This document shows positions 44,588-56,500 of a DNA stretch of 64,000 nucleotides, in pieces (position 1 is the first letter of the stretch; each line of letters starts with the position of its first letter). Location of the stretch: contig JAQGDQ010000474.1 of assembly GCA_030141605.1 (NCBI GenBank), positions 64,001 through 128,000 of the forward strand. The letters are read 5' to 3'. The notes beneath the pieces were generated by a model. It worked only from the letters and a program-made list of their open reading frames with translations, was not told the origin of the DNA and did no database searches. The DNA is from Tubiluchus corallicola. Lineage: Eukaryota; Priapulida; Priapulimorpha; Priapulimorphida; Tubiluchidae. A program made the position numbers and the translations under genes.

Positions 44588-47500
44588 CTAAATAAGATAA
44601 GTAGTAGTAATCCAATTTAATAGGGTTTGCTAGGGTACATTAGATATTAGCTTCATCACTATTCAATGAGGTGGACAATGTGCAGTGTTATCAGTGGAAT
44701 TGTGCAGTATTATCAGTGGAATTGTGCAGTATTGTCAGTGGAATTGCGCAGTATTATCAGTGGAATTGTGCAGCATTATCAGTGGAACTGTACGGTATTA
44801 TCAGTGGAATTGCGCAGTATTATCAGTGGAATTGCGCAGTATTATCAGTGGAATTGTGCGGTGTTATCAGTGGAATTGTGCAGTATTATCAGTGGAATTG
44901 TGCAGTATTATCAGTGGAATTGTGCAGTATTGTCAGTGGAAGTGCGCAGTATTATCAGTGGAATTGCGCAGTATTATCAGTGGAATTGTGCGGTATTATC
45001 AGTGGAACTGTACGGTATTATCAGTGGAATTGCGCAGTATTATCAGTGGAATTGTGCAGTATTATCAGTGTAATTGTGCAGTATTATCAGTGGAATTGCG
45101 CAGTATTATCAGTGGAATTGCGCAGTATTATCAGTGTAATTGTGCAGTATTATCAGTGTAATTGTGCAGTATTATCAGTGGAATTGTGCAGTATTATCAG
45201 TGGAACTGCGCAGTATTATCAGTGGAATTGCGCAGTATTATCAGTGGAATTGTGCAGTATTGTCAGTGGAATTGTGCAGTATTATCAGTGGAATTGCGCA
45301 GTATTATCAGTGGACTTGTGCAGTATTATCAGTGAAATTGCGCAGTATTATCAGTGGAATGGCGCAGTTATATCAGTGGAATTGTGCGGTATTATCAGTG
45401 GAATTGCGCAGTATTATCAGTGGAATTGTGCATCATTATCAGTGGAACTGTACGGTATTATCAGTGGAATTGCGCAGTATTATCAGTGGACTTGTGCAGT
45501 ATTATCAGTGAAATTGCGCAGTATTATCAGTGGAATGGCGCAGTTATATCAGTGGAATTGTGCGGTATTATCAGTGGAATTGCGCAGTATTATCAGTGGA
45601 ATTGTGCAGCATTATCAGTGGAACTGTACGGTATTATCAGTGGAATTGTGCAGTATTATCAGTGGAACTGCGCAGTATTATCAGTGGAATTGTGCAGTAT
45701 TATCATCAGTGGAATTGCGCAGTATTATCAGTGAAATAGCGCAGTATTATCAGTGGAATTGTGCAGTATTATCAGTGGAATTGTGCAGTATTATTAGTGG
45801 AATTGCGCAGTATTATCAGTGGAACTGCGCAGTATTATCAGTGAAATTGCGCAGTATTATCAGTGAAATTGCGCAGTATTGTCAGTGGAATTGCGCAGTA
45901 TTATCAGTGGAACTGCGCAGTATTATCAGTGAAATTGCGCAGTATTATCAGTGGAATTGCGCAGTATTGTCAGTGGAATTGTGCAGTATTATCAGTGGAA
46001 TTGCGCAGTATTGTCAGTGGAATTGTGCAGTATTATCCGTACTAAGTATTAGCTCGTGACTACCACAGCGCCCAAGTCCTAAACACAACTGTTCATAACT
46101 AAACATCTCTGTTTGAACAGTTTAATGCAATTTAAATCAATTTTTTGACTTAAATCAACAAGCGTTGAAAAGGCAACGAATTGCAACAACGAAGACGGTG
46201 AACTAATCCACAAGACAGCTGAACATATCAAAAAGAAACTTTAACACCTATGCATAATAAGAAAGACGCACCTGTATTTCTGCAAGAGCTAGTCGATTTT
46301 CTAAAGGGAAAGCCCGTATCTGTTCACTAGGTGGAAGAAACATGTATTGAGGCGTCATCGGCGAGGCCACCGGCACATCAATTAGTAAATATTCTATTGG
46401 CAACGGCCTTGCTAGTTGAGTTACTTCATTATTGTATACATCTTTCTCCTACAAAAACAAGCGGCTACATGTAGTGTATTAGTATACTACCTTCTATATT
46501 AAAAATGGTATAAAAAGTATTAAAAGAACACTGTAGAAAACTGGCTATTTGTTTTACAGATTTTATTTTCCACTCGTTGTAAAAAGGTGAAACTGCAACA
46601 GAAACAAGAAAAAAGAACATGAAAGAAAAATAAATCCATAACAGACGTGCAAAAAATAAATAAAGGAACAAGCATTAGCAAATTAACAAGCATACTGAAG
46701 CAGAATTTACTAATAAATAAACTTGCTGACATATCACAAATCAACATGCACGCCTACAGAAAATGCACATATGCATATGCAGTTGCAAAAAAATCAATAA
46801 TTAGGCATCACTGTAACACTATCAGAAACTATTAAACTGACAAATAAATTACTGAAAAGCTTTGCATAAAAATGAAGAAACACATGAACTTATAAACGTT
46901 TGAGGATCTGTAGGAAAAACTTTAAGCCAGTTTTCAGAAATCAACAGAGACATACTGATTTTACAACAGTTGCATACTAACCTCACAACTACTATACTAG
47001 AATAGGGATTTTTCCCTATTCTAAGGCTATCTAACCTCTCATACAAGAACGGCCAAGCATGTCAAACAAACTCTACAGGTAATGCAAAAATCAATAATGA
47101 GGCTCTAGAATCAACACACCTGGCTTCACTGTACTCATGCTAGCCTGAGAGATAACAAACACTCTAAGTGTTAAGACAGTGAAATCCAGCTTAACTCCAA
47201 AATATGGTCATATGACCTCCAGTGGTGGCTCGTAGCTAAAATTAGCGGGAAGGTGCTGATTCAGAAAATTTGTAGGCATTATGTAATATTGATGTTGTAC
47301 TTGTAATTTTAAACATTGTAAACTTGTAAATTTATATATAAACTTGATAAAATCCTAAATAAAAGATATTTTTTGCTTACAAATAGCCCAAATTGACGCT
47401 ATTCAAGAACATGCAGGTACATGATATTTAAGCACGTGACAAGTGACAACACACTGCGTGAGCGATTGTGCTCTTTCTGCCTATGCAGCATCTTACCTCA

Positions 47501-50500
47501 GACATGTGGGTGCGGCCACGCACACAAGTACCAAGCACCTTGTTGCTGGGCCTATGAAATGCAAAGTGCTGGGCTGTGAACCACACAGTTCTGTCACGGG
47601 CTTTGGTTGCGTACAAGTATAACTCCTTCAGGATCGTAAGCGTTTGCTGCATTTTACACGGGTTCATGAAAAACTGCTTCCACTAGGCAGTGATTATGTT
47701 ATATTTGATAATTTTTGTAGGTTTTTACTCCTCACACGATGGGTTTTCATGCAAAATTATATATGAAATGCACTAGCTTACATTAGACAAATTAAAAAGC
47801 AATTTTTGACAAAAAAAATTGAAAAAAGCTTTCAGTAAGTGCTGTGTTTGCACCGTAACAAAGTACAGTATCACTTGTGTGAAATACTTAATATAGAAAA
47901 TTTCATCTATCCAGACACAACACTGTGATACACTTTAGCTCAAGTCTTTTCAATTTTTAAAGAAAAATTCCTGTTAAAAGATGAAACGCTCTTAATTTGT
48001 CCTTGGCTGATCCGTATGCTTTTATAACATGTCACATCCATGTAACAGTGAGCATGCATGTAAAATAACAGACCAGACAGCCTTGAAGTAAACTCATGTT
48101 TATAAGATGACAAAAGATTGTACCTTGTAGAAGACATCTGGCACGTATTGTTGATTCGTAGACTCCTTGACGTATCCCAGTTCCGGAGCATCCTTTGTCG
48201 GTACCAAGCACTCGTCTTTCACTAGTGCCATACACTGATTAGATACTTGATAACCTTCCATGTGAATCTGATTATCTTTGTCACCTGTTGTTGAGCAAAA
48301 CCAAAAAATCAGGAACAACAAAATGCCGGATCAAGGGAACTGTTGAGGTGAATTTTTATCACTCGCAGAACTAAAAATTTCAAATACAAAAATGTCCTTG
48401 AATCAGAGTATAGCGCAGTCAAACAAACTGAGTATAGTGCAGTAAAACAAACTGAGTATAGCGCAGTCAAACAAACTGAGTATAGCGCAGTCAAACAAAC
48501 TGAGTATAGTGCAGTAAAACAAACTGAGTATAGCGCAGTCAAACAAACTGAGTATAGCGCAGTCAAACAAACTGAGTATAGCCAGTCAAACAAACTGAGT
48601 ATAGCGCAGTCAGCAAACCGTCCAAAACCAAACCGATTGCACAAGTAAACATAATTATCTCACTGGCATAGCTAGGGGTGCGTGGGGCATCACTTGAGTG
48701 TGTCCCCCCCCCCCTAGTGAAAAATACTACGTAGCAATATCCCCGTGATTTCAGATTCTAGATTTATAAAATTTGGCAGTGTTGCATTGCAAATGCAATA
48801 TGTTTTGGAAATAAATTGATAGATTAATAAAGCAATAGCGGAAAAATTTGTCTGTGAAGGAATAAATTCATCCTGTGTGCTTTAAAAGCTACGAAGGCCC
48901 AGTCAGCGGTTACTCTAAATCTTAAATGTGAGATTATAAATGTAGTTCACAGTTAAATGAAAAGAGATGTGTACTGCATTTCTGTTGAAAATTAAATTGT
49001 GTAATAGAAGAAACTTTTTCAGGGCATTTGATCAAAATGTCGCTCTCTAAATATCGCTGCACGGGGTAGATCACCCCTCTCACCCCCTGAATTACCCGTT
49101 AAGCTTACAGCTACAACTTGAGGTTTCTTTTAACCCCCCATATCTATGCAAACAATAAAAAGCACCATTCTTGGAGTTGCACCCAAGTCAAGGTACTAGA
49201 AAACATTGTGCAAGCAATTTTTTATAATTATAAATGTGCGTATCCCTAATGTGTGCTTTCATATCAAAATCGTCCATAAGTCGGCAAGTGAGCTTTTCTA
49301 GTTATTCACATATCCTGAATCTTCATTTCATGAGGATAATTTTCATACCAAGCTCATCACTCTTACATCTAAGCTGAGATAATCCACGTTGAAGTTGAGG
49401 TGCACTCTGTGCAGTGAAAAACTTGAGAAACTCGCTGTTAAAGTTAGACATTGTTTTTTGTCGCATTTCTACAAGATCACATTGAAGTTATGTTTAAATC
49501 CAGTAGATGGCTCTTACTGATGAAGTCTGGGCTTGGCAACAGAAAAACCCAAAGCGGATGATTGCTTCCATGAGCTACTATCAGAGTTTGAAAATACAAG
49601 TTTCTTATAATTGCTGTACTAGTTTCTAGCCAGAAAAGTGAATACGTGGTTGTTGGGGATAATGATACTGTCATGTGCTGCCACCTGTTAGGCCTTGAGT
49701 GAATTTCTTGCTTTAAATTTGTTAGCCTGTACTTATATACTCAGGTGATTCAATCTGGTTTTTATGCAGATATCAGTAGGACAGTAGACTGTTACACTGT
49801 CTAGGTGTTTGCTATCTGTTTTATACTTAATTTAGCCAAATTTAATGATTTGATAAATGCATGTGACCTGTTTCTGCAGTTTTCTGATGTCCTTAAGTTT
49901 AAATGGCAGGGCTGGCCAATATACGTAAGTTTAATATGATTGTTATTAATTTTTTTTGGATACTTAAAAGAGAAGTTTAATTTCTATTTCATGTAACAGT
50001 TTACTACTTTACAATTGTTGTGCTTTGTAATAATTGTGTAATTCATACCTAAATGATTTAATATTTTGATTTAGTTTCTATTTTATAATAATCTTGTATA
50101 ATCACCTGAATCTGAAAAATGCCTTTATTTTATTTTCTCAGAATAAATAACCGTTAGCAAGCCAATGCGGAATTTGAAGTTTTGTTTTGGGACATTCAGT
50201 CAGCTACAGTGGTTATAAAATTAGATTTTAATTTTTTTTTACATTTTCCTGATAATTGATGCCAGAATATAAAAGTTCAATATATATAACGTTTGTTTTT
50301 ATAAAAAAAACAAGAAATTGGCATTTGACCAAATAATTGGAGCATTCTACTTTGAAGCATCACAACATAGTTTTAACTATGGCGACATATGGACGGTTTT
50401 AACTATGGCGACATATGGACGGTTTTAACTATGGCGACATATGGACGGTTTTAACTATGGCGACATATGGACGGTTTTAACTATGGCGACATATGGACAG

Positions 50501-53500
50501 TTTTAACTATGGCGACATATGGACGGTTTTAACTATGGCGACATATGGACGGTTTTAACTATGGCGACATATGGACGGTTTTAACTATGGCGACATATGG
50601 ACGGTTTTAACTATGGCGACATATGGACAGTTTTAACTATGGCGACATATGGACGGTTTTAACTATGGCGACATATGGACGGTTTTAACTATGGCGACAT
50701 ATGGACAATTTTAACTATGGCGACATATGGACAGTTTTAACTATGGCGACATATGGACGGTTTTGGTTTGCAAGCACACTAATAATACAAGCATTTATGA
50801 GGTTTGTATATAGGAAAGTAGGACGCTAATAGTGATTATTTCAATAATATTCAGTTCTAAGTTTGCTAATCATACGACTGCAGTCTTATTAGGTAAAAGA
50901 TATTAAGAATTACATTCCTCAAAAGTTAAAACACATAACTTGACGCACACTGCGCAGGTAAGAATATATAGATTTTCTCTCGCGTCGACATGAAAAATTT
51001 TTTACTCACCTGATATCACTACCGTAACAAATTTTGATCCAAAATGGCCGTCGGGTGAAAGTTTGCACGGATTCGGGTACTGATTCTGGAAAGATCCTGC
51101 CATGACGACCTCCTCTGCACTTAGAAAATATGTATTCTGTAAATGAAAACAATAAAATGAAATTGCAGTAGAAGAAAAAGAGTGAAAGGCTTGTTGCTGT
51201 TACTGGAATATGTGTGATTGAATGAAAGTGCAGGCTAGCAGTACCAACAAAAAAAGCATCAATATCCAATTAGGCTGGCATTGATATAATAACTACAGCC
51301 ATATCACGCTGAAAACACCGGTTCACGTCTGATCACCGAAGTTAAGCAACGTAGAGCCTGGTTAGTACTTGGATGGGCGACTGCCTAGGAATAGCAGGTG
51401 CTCGTAGACTATGCGGAGGAGCTGTACAAGCAGCCAACGGCTAGAGGGCGGAGGAGGTCAAGTGACCCAACGGCAATGTGTAGAGGAGTGAACCTTCCAA
51501 ATCAGGAGTGGATCCCCGAAGGCGGACCACTGCAGCATGCTCACTGACTCCGGCAGCTCCTGCAGCCAACCTGGTGCCAAACGTATCGCTCCGCTTTCCT
51601 TTGGACTACACCAGAGAGGAAGAGAGTGGGTTGCTATTGTCTGGGCAATTGTGGAATGAAAACGACTTACCAAACTATTTACACTCATATCTCAGTTTAC
51701 CAGGCCTCGCTTTTACGGATATCAAAGAATCGGACAAAATCCGGACTGTTAAAAAGGTCAACATACTACGGACACAGTCTGTTGTTTCGCGAGCGGACCG
51801 CAAGTTGGCAGGCATCACTTTGTTTACATCATTACATCAGTGCAAAGCATGTGCAGACAAAAATATAGAATCAATTATGCGTCAATTGCCTATAGTTTTT
51901 ATATACTTTTGTATAGGAGTGACCACTGGATGCTCTTGAGACTATTGGGTGGGTCTAATGCACGGCGTCCACTGTATTAACTTAGTATCGTCAAATACGG
52001 ACAATTGGCAATTCGGACCGATGTCTTCTGTCCGGAAACCAATATATGAGTGCACATTGGTTGAACTGTGTTTTATAAATTGAGAAAGCGGAAAACAAAA
52101 CCACATGTAATCAGGGCCTATTTCAAGGGGGGGAAGTGGGGATACTTCCCCGGGGCCTCACCCTCCAGGGGGTCCTCGCGCCGAGGTAATATTTTTTTTT
52201 TGCTTTATGCGAACATATTGTATAACTCCATATTTTCTCTTCGAAAATGCTTCTCCGGTGTTTTAGCAGTTCAAAAATTTTCTGGCCGACCCCCCCCCCA
52301 GAGGAGGCCTCACATACCCCAGCGGCGGATTATGATTTTATGGGCCTTAGGCTTGAGCTTGGAACGGGCCTTTTAAATGTTGCTACACTGCTGAGCTGAC
52401 GTGTTTTTGTGGAGCTCTCGTCGTTTGTAAAGGATGACAAATTAAAGAATTTATCACTGATGCATATTGAGTCAGATATGTTGAAAAAAATGGACTTTTC
52501 AGAAATTATAACTGACTTTGCCCCCAGAAAAATTCGGAAACTGAAATTTTGAACTTAAACTGTGTAAACGTGAATTGTGTAAACTTAAATTGTGTAAACG
52601 TGAATTGTGTAAACGTGAATTGTGTAAACCCGATTTGAAATATAGTGACTGACTTTTGAAAAAAAAACTTTTTTGTATATTTTATTTTGGCGGGCCCCTT
52701 GCTCTTTTGTCAATTTATTTTTTTTACAAAACAATTTTTTTTTCGTTTTATTTTGCCGGGCCCCTTTTGATCCCGGGCCTTAGGCTTCAGCCTATTCAGC
52801 CTATAGGGCTATCCGCTACAGACACACCCCAATTCCCCGGGCCTCGCTTAGGCTGAAATAGGCCCTGCATATAATTACCATATTTCTAAAGTGCTTGACA
52901 GTTCCAGCTCTCGCATTTTCAGTGATGAGGTCGGTAAATATCCAGCCGACTCGCTTCAGGCCGAGTTCGGTAGCAATGTTGTCTATCACTTCAGCTTTGT
53001 CATCCTCTAACAGTTCCATTCCATTTACGGAATTTACCTAGCAATGCACGAACAAAAAATCAATAAATTAATACTACATGCTGCAAATAAGTGAATAAAA
53101 GTCCATACAGGGTGTCCATAAAGTCTGGGTACGTGAGTGGAACCATGCAGATTATTTTATTAAGTAGGCATAACTACATGCCAAATTATGACAAGTCACA
53201 GATTATAGGCATTCTTTTGAAACTTAATAGGAATATATAAAGAAATCTTTATTTGCCCCGTTTATTTTACTATTTTCTCCTGACTTTAAACTAAAATTTA
53301 ACAGTCAGTAAATTTTGCATCTTCCTTTCCTGAATATTGACAGGTATCAATTAAAAAATAAAACAAATGATCAGTACCGGATTGCGAAAATCTGCGAGAA
53401 TAACTGGGCACCTGTATTGCACTAAGAGAGTAATGTAAATCCAAAGTTTACAAAGATAATTGTCTAGCCTGCATTAGATCTACTCTCAATGTAATAAAAA

Positions 53501-56500
53501 CAATCAACCAACGCGGGGGACCAATTTGGCAAGTGCATGAAGAAGTTCTGAAGGTAATTGCTAAGACACTGGATTACAGGTAGAATTCAAGTAGAATACA
53601 GGTGAGCTTTATTTATACATCATTAATAACACTATACATTGCTCTCTCAGTTTAAGTCACGTGCTTACTCAATGATCTCTGAAAGCCAACTGCCCAGGTA
53701 AGTTTTTTCCATGAAGCAAGGAAGCCAGCTATTCCATGAAGGTAAATGTTATGCATACTAGTTCAAGGATGAAAGTTTAGACTGTATATAAAGAAACTGA
53801 CTTATTTTATAGCTGAAATTTCTTGTGTGGGATTTTTGATGTTTTAACAAGAGAATGTAATAATATGACTAATTATCATAATTAAGAACTAATAAAAAAT
53901 AAGATAAAGAAATCGTGAGGTTTTTACGACAAAGTGATAATTAAGATAAAACAAATGGATAATAATGTTTAAGAAAGCGCAAACATGAAATGACATTTTC
54001 ATGTTAATAATCTTCTGTAATCTTGTCCAAATCAGCCAAGTTTAAATTTTCAAATCCTTCTGCGATGCTGTCAACTTTCTGCGATGCTGTCAACTTTCTG
54101 CGATGCTGTCAACTTTTCTAGATTTTTCAGAAGTTCCAGTCTGACAAAATGCACACGAAGGCGGTAAAGATACAGATCATTTCTCTACACCAACCATAAT
54201 GTTCACCAAACATTTGTGACACATGCCAATCCAAATATCTTACATAAGCAGGGTTCACAATAGTTTCACATATTATAAGTGCCTGACTCTACACAAGTAC
54301 ATACAAAATTATTCGCTATACAAAAGCAGATAAACGAATCAGAAAAACTACGAGATTTATGACGCCGTTCAATATTCCTTTTTCCAAATCAGGTCAAAAA
54401 AATTTCACAAGTGTCGAATAATAATTACCTGTGGAGGTTCGTAAATGGCTACTACCGTTGCCTTTATACCCAGAGGCACGTCTTTGTGGTGCTCGTATCG
54501 ACCGAAGAGGAAACCGATACGCTGCTGTCCGCTCTTCCGCCAAAAGTCGAGAAACTTGTCCACAATATCACCGTTCTCAAAGCTAATGTTGTCCACGTGT
54601 CTGTACAACTGCAATAATTAAAATGTTCGTTAAGAAAAACCAACAGCTTAGATATAGTGACAAAGACACATGCAGACAAATTTGTACTGATTCATAAAAC
54701 ATATAGTCTAGCCTCGTTATCTCGCCCCTCGTTATGCCGCCAAACTCGTCTCTCACCATAGAAAGTACCAGGACGGATTTCCTGCTTTGATATTTACCTC
54801 GTTAAGTCACCACCCTCGCTTCTCGCCCCCGCCACGTCATGCTAGGATGAGTGCTTATGTAAACTATATTCGTTATGTCGCCAAACAGACAAACTCTGAG
54901 GTGAATCGATCTATACATATACCGCGTGTCGATCAATATAACCGCGGTATGTAGACAATGCTGCGACGATATTCAAGGATTGTGTTTGATTAAACGTCGT
55001 GTTGACTGCTTGTGTGTATCACCAATGAAACAGTCGTCTCTTCTGAATTATTTAAGTCATCAGTAACTTATTTGTGAACATTTCTAAATCTTTTTCTAAG
55101 TTTATTGCATTTAAGTGTATACTCGAAAAAAGGTTTTTTAAATAAAAAAGTAACATTCTAAGATTATTTTTATGACATTCTTTCATTTCTGATTTAATGT
55201 TGATTGGTATCATAATGCGAAATATATTTTATATGTACACAGGGGAACACTATGTTAATCAACTATTATGTACAGTATGTATATACATATAGACTAACTT
55301 CGTTATATTCCCGTTATCTCGCCATACTCGCCTCTCGCCAAAAATTTGCCCTAAACGGACAGTGGCGAGATAACGAGTCTAGACTGTATATGCAAACCAA
55401 AAGTGCTTTTCCAAACTCGCTGTTTTAATAAAATTTTAGCGTCAATGCTACTAACACTGACAGCAGAAAATATTTTACTTATAATTTGCTTCGAAAAATT
55501 GAATTTCGGGAATTTTGAATAAAAAAGCCAAAATCTATAAAAAATAGTAATAACTTGATCATCATTATTATTACAAGGCCAACACAATCCTTCATATAGA
55601 AACCAATCAAACTACAGTACTATATTATAGTATAAATATAATTATGCATTTTTAGCCAAACAAATTTCTCATGTAAATTTAGTATCCAGTAATTTTCTGG
55701 TGCCAGTTTTACTGTGGAGTTAAAGAAGGGATGTATAAAAGTGAATTCTATTAAACTCACTGAAACACTTGCTAAACAGGTACAGTAAGTCCTTGCTTAA
55801 TGACGCCATGTTTAGCGATGTTTCATTTTAACGACGCAGAACATTTGACGCCTTTTTTTACTTAAAGACGCCACCAGGACTTAAATGTCAATGAAAGATC
55901 TACTAATTAATGAATATACTCTTATATTAATATTCTTGGTATCTTAATATATATATATTTATTTATATATAAGATTCGAGGCTACAGCCCGGACAAGGGC
56001 ACCATTTGCGGCGATCTATATATCAAACGAAAGGTCTCGATCTAGTGTCGTCTCATTGGGGGTTTATTTTTCTAATCGGGCCCACCGGGAGGTTTTTCGG
56101 GCGTTTTTTGCAAAAGTTATACGGCTGAGATGTAGAGAACGGGAACGGGTCGAGGGTGGTGCTGGGCGTGGATAGATAGCCCGTTCAGCGATGGGTGTCA
56201 TAGGCCTATTTAGAGTTCCCGAGAGGGCCACGGCGTCCCGCAACGGGCATTTTCCCGGACCCAAATCGCGATTTTGTCGAAATTTTGATCAAACAGCATG
56301 CGAAAAAAACGTTCTAGCGGCGCCTGGTGGGACTCTCGGAAGGAGATATATAGCTCTTTGCAAAGAGGAAGGACAGGGCTACACGATGATGTGGGTTATA
56401 TTTTAGGGCAGGTCCACTGAGAGGAGTATCAACGAGTTAATTAGTTCTATTTTCGGCAATTTTCACTTAGAAAACTGCTGACGCAAAGGCATTGTTCTGA

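Noticed and set aside
44671-46059. 462-residue + strand open frame ([15 protein letters not shown] repeats)
   Set aside because: It is the translation of a 22-bp tandem array without stops; equal frames exist in the other two phases.
51292-51420. Functional 5S rRNA gene
   Set aside because: Many changes from 5S, no terminator T run right after it, and it is joined to a SINE body found twice.
56064-56406. Frames in the GC-rich block
   Set aside because: Both strands are open by composition; no motif, and the block is a nonautonomous element.
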